This document shows, piece by piece, positions 41,612-51,811 of a stretch of 64,000 bases of DNA. Both the position numbers and the translations under genes were made by a program. Position 1 is the first letter of the stretch, and each line of letters opens with the position of its first letter. Origin of the DNA: JAJFUV01 sp964561215 (GTDB lineage: Bacteria > Acidobacteriota > Terriglobia > Bryobacterales > Bryobacteraceae); the NCBI GenBank assembly GCA_964561215.1, contig CAZLOS010000007.1, positions 39,378 to 103,377 on the forward strand, read 5' to 3'. The notes below the pieces were generated by a model that made no database searches, was not told the DNA's origin, and saw only the letters and a program-made list of their open reading frames with translations.

Positions 41612-44134
41612 ATGAGTGAATCTAAACAACCGCAACCCGTTCCCGAAGTCCCCAATTCGGATGCGCTGACCGAGCTTGCGCTCGACCTGCACTGGTCCTG
41701 GAACCACTCGGCGGATGAGATTTGGAAGCGGCTGGACCCGGAGCTTTGGGAACTCAGCGGAAACCCGTGGGTCATCCTGCAAACCATTTCACCGAAAAAG
41801 CTCGAGAGTATTTCGGACCCCGTTTTCCGCGAGCGCGTAAAGCGCTTGCTCGCGGAGACGAACGACAAATGGGCCGCCGCGGGATGGTTTCAGCGCGCTC
41901 ATCCGGACGCCCCGCTCCGGGCCGTCGCGTACTTCAGCATGGAGTACATGCTGAGCGAGGCTTTGCCGATATACTCCGGCGGGCTCGGTAACGTCGCCGG
42001 CGACCAGCTCAAAGCGGCCAGCGATCTCGGCGTTCCCGTCGTCGCCGTGGGGTTGCTGTACCAGCAAGGTTATTTTCGCCAGGAGATTGATGCGCGTGGT
42101 GAACAACAGGCGCTCTATCCCACCAACGAACCCGGCCAGTTGCCGATCAGGCCGGTGCGGACCCCGGACGGCGAGTGGCTGAGGATACCGCTTATGCTGC
42201 CGGGCAACAAGGTCTGGATCCGCACCTGGGAAGCTCAGGTCGGCAGAGCCAGGCTTTATCTTCTGGACACGAATGACCCTGCCAATCTGCCCCAGTATCG
42301 GGGCATCACGAACGAGTTATACGGCGGCGGACCGGAGTTGCGGCTCAGGCAGGAGTTGCTTCTCGGTGTGATGGGGTGGCGCCTGCTGCGCGTGCTCGGC
42401 ATCCAGCCGGAAGTGTGCCACCTCAATGAGGGACACGCGGCGTTCGCGGTGCTTGAACGGGCTCGCGACTACATGAAAGACACCGGGCGGCCCTTTCGCG
42501 AAGCGCTCGCGGTCACGCGGGCCGGGAACATCTTCACTACGCACACCGCCGTGGACGCGGGCTTCGACCGGTTCGCCCCGGCGCTGATCCGGCAGTACAT
42601 GTCGCAATACGCCCAGGACGCTCTCCGGATCTCCATGCGCGACTTGCTCGCGTTGGGACGCAAGAATCCGGAGGACGACTCCGAGCCTTTTAACATGGCC
42701 TATCTCGCGATCCGCGGCAGTGGATCGGTAAACGGGGTGAGCCGCCTGCATGCGAAGGTCAGCCGCCGCCTGTTTCAGCCGCTGTTCCGGAAGTTCCCGG
42801 AAAGCGAGGTGCCGGTCGGCCACGTGACAAACGGCGTTCACGTGCCGACCTGGGATTCGGCGGGAGCCGATCGCCTGTGGACGGAGCTTTGCGGCAAGGG
42901 GATGTGGCGGGGCGACCTCGAAGATGTCGAAAAGAACTTCCGCACCGTCGATGACGGGCGTCTCTGGGATATGCGCACGGCGGGACGGAGGTCCCTGGTG
43001 GAGTACACGCGCGAGCGGTTCGCGCGCCAGGAGGCCGGCCACGGTGCATCGCCACTCCAGTTACAGGAGGCGCAAGGCATCCTCGATTACGATACCCTGA
43101 CGCTGGGCTTCGCACGCAGGTTCGCCACTTATAAGCGGCCGTGCCTCCTTCTGCACGACCCCGAACGCCTGGCTCGGATTCTCACCGATCCACGACGGCC
43201 CGTCCAACTGGTGCTGGCGGGGAAAGCTCATCCGAAAGACGGGCCCGGCCAGACGTTGATCCGCGAATGGACCAGCTTCATCCGCCGGCCGGATGTGCGC
43301 CCGCATGTGGTGTTTTTGAGCGACTACGACATGCTGCTGGCGGAGCGCCTGGTGGAGGGCGTGGATGTCTGGATCAACACGCCGAAGCGCCCGTGGGAGG
43401 CCAGCGGCACCAGCGGGATGAAAGTACTGGTGAACGGCGGGCTGAATCTCTCCATACTGGACGGTTGGTGGGCTGAGGCGTACTCGTCCGAAGTGGGGTG
43501 GGCCATCGGCGATGGCCAGGAGCACGGCGACGACCCCGCCTGGGACCGCACCGATGCCGAGGCCCTGTACTCAGTTCTGGAAAACCAGGTCATTCCCGAG
43601 TTTTACGATCGGGACGACATGGGGATTCCGAGGGCTTGGGTCTCGCGCATACGGGAGAGCATGGCGCGGCTGACGCCGGCGTTTTCGGCCAACCGCACGG
43701 TCCGCCAATACACGGAAGAGCACTATCTTCCGGCCACGGCCGCCTATGCCGCGCGGGCCGCGGACAATGGGAAAGCCGGGGCGAGCGTTCTCGCCTGGCA
43801 GAGGGAGATCGCCCGGCGCTGGAAGGACATTCGCTTCGGAGAACTCAAAGTCGATAGGCAAGACGGCGAAACGACGTTCGAGGTTGAGGCGTACCTCGGC
43901 GGCCTGGATCCGGATGCCGTGCGCGTCGAACTGTATGCGGACGCAGCCGGCGGCGGCGCTCCGTTCCGGCAGGAGATGAGCCGGACCGAACCGCGTACCA
44001 CCGGTTGCGTGGCGTACGTCTACTCAACGCGGACGCCCGCTATCCGCCCGGCAAGCGATTTCACTCCGCGCATCATTCCATACCATCCGGCGGCCCTGCC
44101 AGTCGAAGTGGACCGGATGCTCTGGCAAAAATAA
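41612..44134 (+). CDS. glgP: Alpha-glucan (glycogen) phosphorylase
   Basis: An 840-residue GT35 enzyme that releases glucose 1-phosphate from glycogen or maltodextrin. It is the short bacterial type with an N-terminal DUF3417 region (about 15-110; ALDLHWSWNHSADEIW). Then come YFSMEYMLSEALPIYSGGLGNVAGD, CHLNEGHAAF, VTNGVHVPTW, the ARRFATYKRP region and the PLP-lysine motif EASGTSGMKVLVNGGLNLS. It starts 37 bases after the phosphoketolase and ends 17 bases before acetate kinase, in the same direction. The operon suggests mobilisation of stored glucan directly into the phosphoketolase shunt. Confidence 0.95.
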   Translation: MSESKQPQPVPEVPNSDALTELALDLHWSWNHSADEIWKRLDPELWELSGNPWVILQTISPKKLESISDPVFRERVKRLLAETNDKWAAAGWFQRAHPDAPLRAVAYFSMEYMLSEALPIYSGGLGNVAGDQLKAASDLGVPVVAVGLLYQQGYFRQEIDARGEQQALYPTNEPGQLPIRPVRTPDGEWLRIPLMLPGNKVWIRTWEAQVGRARLYLLDTNDPANLPQYRGITNELYGGGPELRLRQELLLGVMGWRLLRVLGIQPEVCHLNEGHAAFAVLERARDYMKDTGRPFREALAVTRAGNIFTTHTAVDAGFDRFAPALIRQYMSQYAQDALRISMRDLLALGRKNPEDDSEPFNMAYLAIRGSGSVNGVSRLHAKVSRRLFQPLFRKFPESEVPVGHVTNGVHVPTWDSAGADRLWTELCGKGMWRGDLEDVEKNFRTVDDGRLWDMRTAGRRSLVEYTRERFARQEAGHGASPLQLQEAQGILDYDTLTLGFARRFATYKRPCLLLHDPERLARILTDPRRPVQLVLAGKAHPKDGPGQTLIREWTSFIRRPDVRPHVVFLSDYDMLLAERLVEGVDVWINTPKRPWEASGTSGMKVLVNGGLNLSILDGWWAEAYSSEVGWAIGDGQEHGDDPAWDRTDAEALYSVLENQVIPEFYDRDDMGIPRAWVSRIRESMARLTPAFSANRTVRQYTEEHYLPATAAYAARAADNGKAGASVLAWQREIARRWKDIRFGELKVDRQDGETTFEVEAYLGGLDPDAVRVELYADAAGGGAPFRQEMSRTEPRTTGCVAYVYSTRTPAIRPASDFTPRIIPYHPAALPVEVDRMLWQK

Positions 44135-44151
44135 AGGCCCGGTGAAGAACC

Positions 44152-45405
44152 ATGAACATTCTCGTACTCAACGCGGGAAGCTCCAGTCTCCGGTTTCAGG
44201 TCATTGCCACCGCCGAGGGCGGCCAGCGGCGCGATGACGTCCGCCTGTGCCGCGGCCGCGTGGAGCGCATCGGCGGCGAGGCCATCATATCCGCGGAAAA
44301 CGCCAGTGGCGACCGGCAGAAGTTCACCGCGCCCGTCCGCGACATCACGGCGGCGCTCGACCGCGTGCTACGCTGGCTCGCCTCGGACGCTTCCGGCGTG
44401 AACGAAATCAGGAGTTGGTCGGACATCCACGCGGTGGGGCACCGCGTGGTACACGGCGGAGAACTGTTCCACGACTCGGCCCTCATCACAAGCGAGGTTC
44501 TCAAAGGGATTGAGGACTGCATCGACCTGGCGCCCCTTCACAATCCCAACAACCTGAAAGGCATCCTGGCGGTGCGCGAGATTTGCGGCGAGTCCATGCC
44601 GCAGGTCGCGGTGTTCGACACCGCCTTCCACTCTTCGATCCCCGAGTACGCTTATCTGTACGCGGTGCCCTATCACCTCTACCGCCGCCACCGCATCCGC
44701 CGCTACGGATTCCACGGCACGTCCCACCGCTACGTGGCATACCGGTACCAGGCGATGCTGAGCCTGAGCCCGGAGCAAACCAACATCATCACGCTCCACC
44801 TGGGCAACGGCTGCTCCGCCACGGCGATTCGCGGTGGATGTTCGATCGATACGACGATGGGCATGACGCCGCTCGAAGGCCTCGTTATGGGAACGCGCTC
44901 CGGCGACGTCGATCCCGCAATCGTGAACCTGATTGCGACCAAGGAAGGCATGTCGCCGCTCGAGGTGGAGACGCTCCTCAACACGCAATCCGGACTGCTG
45001 GGCGTTTCCGGCCTGACCAACGACATGAAGGTTTTGCAGGAGGAGCTGAAGGAGCACGACGACCGGAGGGTGCGCCTGGCCATCGAGGTCTTCTGCCACC
45101 GGGCGCGGAAGTACATCGGCGCGCTGCTGGCTTCAATGGGCGGGGCGGATGCGGTGATCTTCACGGGAGGAATCGGAGAGAATTCTCCCGAAATCCGGGC
45201 GCGCATTTGCGCGGGCCTCGAGTGGGCCGGCCTGACGCTGGATGAAGGCCGGAACCAGCAGACCATCGGCCGGGAGGACTCGATCAGTACGAAGGAGTCC
45301 CGGCTGGCGGCCTACGTGATCCCGACCGACGAAGAACTGCTCATCGCGCGCGATACCGCGCAGTGCGTGCAGGCGGGAAAGAATCCTCCGCGTTTGGCCG
45401 GGTGA
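44152..45405 (+). CDS. ackA: Acetate kinase
   Basis: A 417-residue ASKHA-fold enzyme that converts acetyl phosphate and ADP to acetate and ATP. Motifs are LNAGSSSLRF (residues 5-14), GHRVVHGG, VAVFDTAFHSSIPEYAY, YGFHGTSHRYVA, HLGNGCSATAI and VFTGGIGENSPEIR. It is the third gene of the phosphoketolase operon, so it provides substrate-level ATP from the acetyl phosphate made upstream. A phosphotransacetylase gene is not in the window. The start is the first ATG, preceded by GTGAAG. Confidence 0.96.
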   Translation: MNILVLNAGSSSLRFQVIATAEGGQRRDDVRLCRGRVERIGGEAIISAENASGDRQKFTAPVRDITAALDRVLRWLASDASGVNEIRSWSDIHAVGHRVVHGGELFHDSALITSEVLKGIEDCIDLAPLHNPNNLKGILAVREICGESMPQVAVFDTAFHSSIPEYAYLYAVPYHLYRRHRIRRYGFHGTSHRYVAYRYQAMLSLSPEQTNIITLHLGNGCSATAIRGGCSIDTTMGMTPLEGLVMGTRSGDVDPAIVNLIATKEGMSPLEVETLLNTQSGLLGVSGLTNDMKVLQEELKEHDDRRVRLAIEVFCHRARKYIGALLASMGGADAVIFTGGIGENSPEIRARICAGLEWAGLTLDEGRNQQTIGREDSISTKESRLAAYVIPTDEELLIARDTAQCVQAGKNPPRLAG

Positions 45406-45504
45406 CGGCCGATATCAACCTGCCTCGCATTGTGCAGTTCGGAATCAAGGTTGTATTCTAGTGCCTTCCGCGCGCGGGCGCGGGCTGCTGATGGAGGTCC
45501 GGAT

Positions 45505-47679
45505 ATGAAACGGCGTGAATTTCTCTGGGGCGGTGCCGCGGCCGGCGTCGCCCCGCATCTGGCGGCGCAACCGTCGCTCGCGAAGACAAGCGCCGAACTG
45601 GGCCGCAAACTCATCGCGGTCCACACCATGGTCGACATGCCGGAGTGGTCCCGCGATGCCGGGAAGAAATGGAATGCCCAGGCCTTCATCCGCGACTGCA
45701 AGCAAGCCGGCGTCGAGATCATCGAACTGAAAACCAAGAACGCCATGGGGGACGCGGCCTTCCCTTTCAAGGGCCGCCCCTGCCGCGGCGATTGGACTAC
45801 CCAAACCCGCGAGCTGGCCCGGCGCGAGGGCATGCCTTTCATCGCCTATTACAACGTCGGGCTGGACAACTGGATGGCGCGCCAGCGTCCCGAATGGCGC
45901 TGCGTGGATCCTGCCGGCAAGGAGAAGATCGCCTTCGGGGCCTACAACTGGATGTGCCTGCGCTCGCCCTGGCGCGACCGGGTGCTCGGGGAACTCCGGC
46001 AGGTAGCGGAGGCCATCCGGCCGGAGGGCTTCTGGTTCGATCTGCTGGGCGCTCCCAACGCTTACGGCGCCGGATCGTTCGATCCCGGCCAGGCCTGCTT
46101 CTGCCCGCACTGCCGCGCAGCTTACCGCAAGGCGTTTGGAGAAGAGCCGCCGCTGGCCTCCGACGACCCCGCCGTGCGTCTGCGTGTCAACCGGTTCGGG
46201 AATCGCGCTCGTATCGAGATGCTGCGCGATGCCGTGGACCTGCTGCTTTCCATCGATCCCGCGATGGTGATTGGCTACAACGGAGCGGGCTACCGCGACC
46301 TGCTGGACGGTACGCCGCGCGACATCCAGGACCGCATCGGACTGCATTCAACCGAGGCCAAGCCGCACCGGAGCATCAGCTTCACGGCGAAATCGATGTG
46401 GGCCATGGGGAAGCCCTACCAGGTACATTCCTACGGTGGCTTCACACGGCTGCAGCCGGGCACGGCGCAGGGCACATGGTCCGCCTGGAACCTCATTCCC
46501 ACTTCGTACATGCAGGTCAGCGCGGCCGTCGCTACCGCGCATGGCGGGCGCATCTCGGCGGGCGTCAATCCCCTGCCGGACGGCAGCTTCTACCCGGGTG
46601 AGTTCCGCAACCTGGAGCCGGCTTTCCGCGCGGTGCGCGAGCGGGAAGCCTGGCTGGCGGGCCTGGAAAGCGTGCCGGACGTAGCTGTGGTGTACGACCC
46701 GGTTTCGGAGCTGAGCCTGCTGCCGCTCCCCGGCCGGCGGGGCTTGCGTGTCCAGGAGGAAGCCAGCGGCTTGCACAACGCACTGCTGGACAGCGGCATC
46801 CATTTCGACGTGGTCGATACTTCGCGGCTGAAGCCATCGAAATACCATACGCTGCTGGTGGGCGACGCGGTGGCTCCGTCTCCGGCGCTGGGCGAGGCGT
46901 TGCGCGCCTTTGTGACTGCGGGCGGACTGCTCATCGTCACTCATGAGACGTCGTTGCGGGACGCTGCCGGAAAGCGCCGCGAGAATTTCGCCTGGTCCGG
47001 CCTGCTGGGCGTGCGCTTCACCGGCGTTTCGCCCTTCAAAGAGGCCAATTACGGCTGGCTCGGCGAGGAACTGCGCGACGGCGCTCCCGAATACCCTGTC
47101 CTCTTTCTTTCCGAAGTGCTGGAAGTGCAGTGCACGACAGCCCGTCCACTCGCCGAACTGGTCTATCCGGAAGACCATCGCACCAAGGAGCGCTTCACCG
47201 ACGGCGAGACCGCCTATATTCACTTCAAGACCTTCACCGGAAAACCGTTGGTCACGATGAACCGGGTGGGCAAGGGCAACGTGGTTTATATCGCGGCGCC
47301 CGTCGGGCAGCAGATCGCCGCGCGCGAGGACCCCTGGCTGAAGCGGTTGGTGGCTCACGCGGTGCGCAAGTATGGGCCGGGGTTGGCGGTGGAGGTGTCG
47401 GCCCCTGCGGGGATCCAGGTGGTCTTCGGGCAGCGCGACGCCGGCGCAACCCATGTACTCTCGCTGGTGAACCTGTATACAGGCCTCGCCGCCTCGGGAG
47501 GCAGCATCAACCCGCAGGTGGGGCCGGTGAAGGTGGCTATTCCGCTACGCGTTTTTGCTGCCCGGCCCAAAGCGGTGCAGGCCATTGACGCTCAGGGTAT
47601 GCGCTGGCGGGTGGGCGCGCAGGCGCTCGAGATCGACATCGCCACGGTGGGGCACCACGCCGTGCTGGTGATTACGTAA
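45505..47679 (+). CDS. Tat-exported glycosidase-like protein with beta-galactosidase-type C-terminal domains
   Basis: A 724-residue protein with a twin-arginine signal (MKRREFLWGGAAAGVAPHLAAQ) and a GGAGG ribosome site. Residues 35-350 look like a TIM-barrel hypothetical glycosyl hydrolase (GHL6/GH29-like; FIAYYNVGLDNW, EGFWFDLLGAP, CPHCRAAYRKAFG). Next is a region like the beta-galactosidase trimerisation domain (about 400-600; VPDVAVVYDP, KYHTLLVGDAVAPSPALGEALRAFV, GNVVYIAAP) and a short beta domain. An acid pair could be the Asp in WFDLLG and residues near HSTEA. It probably attacks an extracellular glycan. The exact enzymatic family is uncertain, and it might be inactive. Confidence 0.75.
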   Translation: MKRREFLWGGAAAGVAPHLAAQPSLAKTSAELGRKLIAVHTMVDMPEWSRDAGKKWNAQAFIRDCKQAGVEIIELKTKNAMGDAAFPFKGRPCRGDWTTQTRELARREGMPFIAYYNVGLDNWMARQRPEWRCVDPAGKEKIAFGAYNWMCLRSPWRDRVLGELRQVAEAIRPEGFWFDLLGAPNAYGAGSFDPGQACFCPHCRAAYRKAFGEEPPLASDDPAVRLRVNRFGNRARIEMLRDAVDLLLSIDPAMVIGYNGAGYRDLLDGTPRDIQDRIGLHSTEAKPHRSISFTAKSMWAMGKPYQVHSYGGFTRLQPGTAQGTWSAWNLIPTSYMQVSAAVATAHGGRISAGVNPLPDGSFYPGEFRNLEPAFRAVREREAWLAGLESVPDVAVVYDPVSELSLLPLPGRRGLRVQEEASGLHNALLDSGIHFDVVDTSRLKPSKYHTLLVGDAVAPSPALGEALRAFVTAGGLLIVTHETSLRDAAGKRRENFAWSGLLGVRFTGVSPFKEANYGWLGEELRDGAPEYPVLFLSEVLEVQCTTARPLAELVYPEDHRTKERFTDGETAYIHFKTFTGKPLVTMNRVGKGNVVYIAAPVGQQIAAREDPWLKRLVAHAVRKYGPGLAVEVSAPAGIQVVFGQRDAGATHVLSLVNLYTGLAASGGSINPQVGPVKVAIPLRVFAARPKAVQAIDAQGMRWRVGAQALEIDIATVGHHAVLVIT

Positions 47680-47692
47680 GCGGCCTGCGCCG

Positions 47693-50071
47693 TCATTCCA
47701 CAACCAACGCATCCACGTCGATGAAGCAATCCGTGGCGGCGGCAGCCTTGGTTCCCAGGACCCGAACCTCCAGGACGTGGGCCCCGGCGGCAAGTCCCGC
47801 GAGCCTGGAACTGGTCCTCCACAGCGGCTGCTTCGAGTAGAGGTCGACCACGCCTACGCGGTTCCCGTCAATGCGCACCTCCGCCAGCCCGCGATTGAAC
47901 GCCTTCGTGTACGTCCAGACGATCCCGGTCCCCTGGAAGGCGACGCGCAACAGGTCGCCAGGACCGTTGGAGTACGTGATGGAACCGTTCGCCGCCGCGT
48001 CGAAGCGGCCACTGTCCCAGCGCCCCAGATACTCGATCCGTGGATCGAGGTCGTCGTAAGTTCCACGAGGCAGAACGGCCGGCGGCAAGGCGGACGGCGG
48101 GCCTTCGGTCGGCGTGCGGACCTGCCAACCCGCATAGCTGAACTCGGGGCGAGTACAATCCGTGACCATCCGTCGCAGTGCCACATGGGACACCTGGTTC
48201 GCAGCGGCCGGCGCGACGATCAAACGAATCCCGAGCTGACGAATCGTATCCAGGCTTTGCTGTGGCGTTCCGGCCGCCGTGATCTCACTGTAAAATGCGG
48301 CGTTATGCCAAGTGGTGGTGAGTGCGCGGCCGGTCAAGCCGGCGATCTGGTTCGTTTCGATGAACACAACCGGCTCGCCGGGATGTTTCTCGTTGAGCCA
48401 GGCGACGACCTTCCTGACCGGCGCGCAGTGGGCGAGATAACTCTCCACGTGGTCCCGGCCGAACACGAAGAACTGTTTGTGATACCCGCCCGAGGCGGGC
48501 ATGAAGTAAACGTTCAGCGCCAACAGGGTCACCGCCGCGGCAAGCGTTGCGCGGTAGCAGACCACCCCGCGCTGCTTCAGGTCAGCGAGGACCGCCGCCG
48601 CGGCCACAGTGCAAAGCGGCAGGACCGGACACAGGTAACGGACATTCCCTTGCGAAGCCAGAGCCAGTACTGCCGCCGGGATCCCGACGGCGGTGGCCAT
48701 CCAGCCGGGATCGGCGCGACGCGGCCGCAAGAGAAGCACCGCCAGCGGCGCGAACAGGAAGCAGTAGAAAGTCCAGCCCCCGTTCTGTCCCTCGAAATGG
48801 CGTGCGGTGCGAAAGGTCAGATCGAACAGGGCAGGGATGGCGGACGGTGTTGGAAAGCGCGCATCGACGAACGGCGCCCCGGATTCGAAGTATGGGGATT
48901 TGAAGATGTGGTTGAAGAACGGGAAGACCGGATTGCCTGTCTGGACGAGAGCGCCGAGGTAGGGCGGCGCGCCGAAAAGCAGGATGAGAGCAACGATGGC
49001 GGCGAACAGGCGCAGCGCGCGGCGCCGCCGGAGCTCCAGGCCGAGCAGGATCAGCGTGGGCGCCAGATACGCAAGAGTCCCGTACTTGGCCGCCAGCGCC
49101 GCCCCGAGCAGCACGGCCGCCGTCAGCGCATCGCGCCTCTCCCCGTTTTCCTCGTAGCGCACCATCGCCGTGACGGCGCCCATCAGCATCGCGGCCCAAA
49201 AGTTCTCGATGAACATCGAGCCGGTCACCAACTGGACCATCGGACTCGATGCGAACAGCGCCGCCGAAAGGAGAGCGGGAGCGGCGGGCAGCACCCTCCT
49301 CGAGAGGCGAAACACCAGGAACGCCGCCGAGAGCAGCATGCCGAAACTGAACAGGCGCGCGGCAGCCTCGCCGCCCAGAATGTAGGCCGCCGTGAATCCC
49401 CAGTCGCCCGCCATCGGAAACACCGCCCAGGCGGTCTCCCGCACATCGAACGTCCATTGATGACGTGCGTGGATGGATGCCGGGATGGCCAGATGCATCG
49501 CCAATCCGTCGGCGCTCACTTCGGGGCCAAGCACCACGGCGAGATGCATCAGCAGCACGAAGCCAAGCACTGCCAGCGCCCAGCGGCCCTTCCGCTCGAC
49601 ATCTTCCGCTCTCCATAATTCCAGCAAGCGACTTCGCTGCAACACGAGGGGAACTGCAAAGGCAACTGCATAGACCACCGGATAGTTGACCGGCAGGAGC
49701 ACTGCAAAGCCGATCAGTAACGAGTAAAAACTCAGGCCGACGAGAAGCGCCAGCACACCATCCATGCCGCACAGTCTCCCCACCGCCCACGCCGAGGCGA
49801 AAAGGAACAACACCGCCAGTGGCGCCTGCACGCCGGCCAGAATGGCGGTACTGATGAATGCCGCCGCGAGCGTCGCCCTGACAAACCATCGGGGTTTGAA
49901 GGACAGTACCGCCAGTGCCCATGCGCCGTAAGCGCCGCCGAACCATGCCAGCCGCACCAATCCCTCTGGCATCCAAACCTGCTGAGCGAAAAGCCGCTGC
50001 GAAGCCAGGCCGAAAAGGAACAGGACGAGCAGCGCGACGAAGACAGGCCAGAATAGGACTCGACGGATCAT
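47693..50071 (-). CDS. GT-C-type membrane glycosyltransferase with C-terminal lectin-like domain
   Basis: A 792-residue inner-membrane protein with about a dozen hydrophobic helices from residue 5 to about 520. The first large periplasmic loop contains VSADGLAMHLAIPA, the type of acidic site used by polyprenyl-phosphate-sugar-dependent GT-C enzymes. After the last helix comes a soluble part with a beta-sandwich-like C-terminal region (about 680-792; GDLLRVAFQGTGIVWTYTKAFN, AEVRIDGNRVGVVDLYS, GAHVLEVRVLG) that resembles a carbohydrate-binding module. The start overlaps the previous stop by four bases (ATGA), so it is translationally coupled to the GT2-GtrA-methyltransferase gene. The acceptor is unknown. 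Confidence 0.8.
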   Translation of the reverse strand: MIRRVLFWPVFVALLVLFLFGLASQRLFAQQVWMPEGLVRLAWFGGAYGAWALAVLSFKPRWFVRATLAAAFISTAILAGVQAPLAVLFLFASAWAVGRLCGMDGVLALLVGLSFYSLLIGFAVLLPVNYPVVYAVAFAVPLVLQRSRLLELWRAEDVERKGRWALAVLGFVLLMHLAVVLGPEVSADGLAMHLAIPASIHARHQWTFDVRETAWAVFPMAGDWGFTAAYILGGEAAARLFSFGMLLSAAFLVFRLSRRVLPAAPALLSAALFASSPMVQLVTGSMFIENFWAAMLMGAVTAMVRYEENGERRDALTAAVLLGAALAAKYGTLAYLAPTLILLGLELRRRRALRLFAAIVALILLFGAPPYLGALVQTGNPVFPFFNHIFKSPYFESGAPFVDARFPTPSAIPALFDLTFRTARHFEGQNGGWTFYCFLFAPLAVLLLRPRRADPGWMATAVGIPAAVLALASQGNVRYLCPVLPLCTVAAAAVLADLKQRGVVCYRATLAAAVTLLALNVYFMPASGGYHKQFFVFGRDHVESYLAHCAPVRKVVAWLNEKHPGEPVVFIETNQIAGLTGRALTTTWHNAAFYSEITAAGTPQQSLDTIRQLGIRLIVAPAAANQVSHVALRRMVTDCTRPEFSYAGWQVRTPTEGPPSALPPAVLPRGTYDDLDPRIEYLGRWDSGRFDAAANGSITYSNGPGDLLRVAFQGTGIVWTYTKAFNRGLAEVRIDGNRVGVVDLYSKQPLWRTSSRLAGLAAGAHVLEVRVLGTKAAAATDCFIDVDALVVE

Positions 50072-51726
50072 GCTTCGAACTTCCGGATGACCATGAGCCG
50101 TTGCGTGAACACCAGCGGCCAGAGGACTTTCTCGAATACCACCTCGCCATGACCGGACACCGCGTCCCGGATTTCGCCGGCACTCAACGGCCTCTCATCG
50201 GGGAAATGCCAGACGCCGAGAGCTTCACAGACGCCGCGCGCGACCCGGTAGAGCCAGGTCGGCGTGGGTGCGGAAATCAGGGCCAGTCCTCCGGGCCGCA
50301 AGAGGCGGAGATGTGCGCCGATCGCCTTCTTCGTACCCTCCCGGTTGAAATGCTCGATCAAGCCGACGCTGAAGACGGCATCGGCCTCGACGTCCAGGTT
50401 CAGGGCCATCACGTCTTGACGGTGCAGCTGCAACCGCGAGTCTTGCCCGGCGCGGCGGCGGAGCAACTCGAGACCGCATTCGCTGGTGTCCACCACGTGG
50501 TAGGCGTCGGGATGCAGAACACGGCAGACATCGTCGAAGAAACAACTGTTTCCGCCGCCCACTTCCACAACCGTTCGCAGCTTCCCGCCGCCAAAGCGCT
50601 TCAGCACGGACACTAGCGTCACCGTGGTGTATCTGCGCGTGATCCTTGCCGTGAAAGGCGTGTCGGTGTAGTAGCGGTTCCAATCGGTAGCGCGGGCGGC
50701 GTCCCCGCGGCGAAACACATACTCGCGCTGGATGACGAAATTCACCGGGAAGAGGATGGATTCGGCAATCATCTTGGCCGCCGCCACCGGCCACGCGCAG
50801 AGGGAACGGATGATTGCAATCAGCGCGTAGGAGGCGAAGCCGCTTGCCACGACCAGCAGCAGGTAACGGGGCAGCAGCTTGCCGTGCCGCTCATGGGAGA
50901 GGAACACTGCCCGCCGAGCCGCGGGGTAGTTGAAGAGAATGGCGCCCGCGCGGCCGGCGACCTGCGACGGCACAATGCCGCCGGTCGAGAAGAACGCCGC
51001 CAGGAAAATCAGGTTGTCGAGAACGGACGTGGCGAGCGAGAGGAGAGTGAAGCGGAGCAACACGAACCACACTCGCATGGAGTCGAACAGCGGATTGAAG
51101 TGAGAGGACGGATTGCCAGGCTCGTACAGGGTCCGTATATCCACTTCCTCTGTGGCGCAGCCGTGGTGCCTGGCTGCAATCAGCATGTCCAATTCGAACT
51201 CGTAGCCGGAAGAACCAATTTCCAGCAGGGGCTCGAGCAGCGAGCGAGGGATACCGCGAAGCCCTGTCTGCGTGTCCTTCAGATTGTGGCCCACCAGCCA
51301 GCGCACCAGCCGCCGCGTCATGATGTTACCGATCCGGTTGCGCCAGGGCACATCCCGGCCGAATCGACGGCTGCCAAGAACCAGACGATCGGGGAGTTCG
51401 GCCATCCTGGCGGCTACGCGTGCGATGTCGGCGGGATCGTGCTGCCCGTCGGCATCGGCGGTGACAACGCCTTCGATATCAGGACACACCGAAAGGACGT
51501 GCCGGATTCCGGTTTTGAGCGCCGCCCCTTTTCCCAGGTTTTCCGGATGCCGCAGCAAGTCGACTCCGGAGATCTTCGCGCAGGCCGAGAATGCCCCGTC
51601 ATAGGACGCACCGCTGCCGTCATCGACGATCACGATGCGTTCGAAACGCATTTCGGCCAGCCGCTCCACCATCTGGGCAAGGGATTGCAGTGGTCGGAAT
51701 GCGGGAATGACGATGGCGAGGGCCAT
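50068..51726 (-). CDS. Fused GT2 glycosyltransferase, GtrA flippase and methyltransferase
   Basis: A 552-residue protein with three domains in one frame. Residues 1-205 are a GT2 polyprenyl-phosphate-sugar synthase (VIPAF, VDDGS at 34-38, DADGQHDP at 91-98, SRRFG, TQTGLRGI). Residues about 224-340 are a GtrA domain with four helices, ending in the typical NFVIQREYVFRR. Residues about 345-552 are a class I methyltransferase (VVEVGGGNS at 386-394, GLIEHF, LRLLRPGGLALIS). The first two steps, charging and flipping a lipid-linked sugar, suit the GT-C enzyme encoded next. The methyltransferase may decorate the sugar. I chose the ATG at 51726; an ATG at 51756 adds ten residues of unclear origin. 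Confidence 0.88.
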   Translation of the reverse strand: MALAIVIPAFRPLQSLAQMVERLAEMRFERIVIVDDGSGASYDGAFSACAKISGVDLLRHPENLGKGAALKTGIRHVLSVCPDIEGVVTADADGQHDPADIARVAARMAELPDRLVLGSRRFGRDVPWRNRIGNIMTRRLVRWLVGHNLKDTQTGLRGIPRSLLEPLLEIGSSGYEFELDMLIAARHHGCATEEVDIRTLYEPGNPSSHFNPLFDSMRVWFVLLRFTLLSLATSVLDNLIFLAAFFSTGGIVPSQVAGRAGAILFNYPAARRAVFLSHERHGKLLPRYLLLVVASGFASYALIAIIRSLCAWPVAAAKMIAESILFPVNFVIQREYVFRRGDAARATDWNRYYTDTPFTARITRRYTTVTLVSVLKRFGGGKLRTVVEVGGGNSCFFDDVCRVLHPDAYHVVDTSECGLELLRRRAGQDSRLQLHRQDVMALNLDVEADAVFSVGLIEHFNREGTKKAIGAHLRLLRPGGLALISAPTPTWLYRVARGVCEALGVWHFPDERPLSAGEIRDAVSGHGEVVFEKVLWPLVFTQRLMVIRKFEA

Positions 51727-51811
51727 ATTCCGGACGGCAGTTGAGCAGTGTAGCACAGCGGCGCGGACCTGGCCCGTCTCCCGGAATCCGTCGTGTTAAT
51801 CTGGTGCGATC

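Noticed and set aside
39571..41868. 765-residue open frame on the minus strand
   Set aside because: It is antisense to phosphoketolase and the glucan phosphorylase start, both unmistakable on the plus strand.
47777..49618. 613-residue plus-strand open frame
   Set aside because: It is antisense to the GT-C membrane gene, is full of Arg/Gln low complexity and has no signal or motif.
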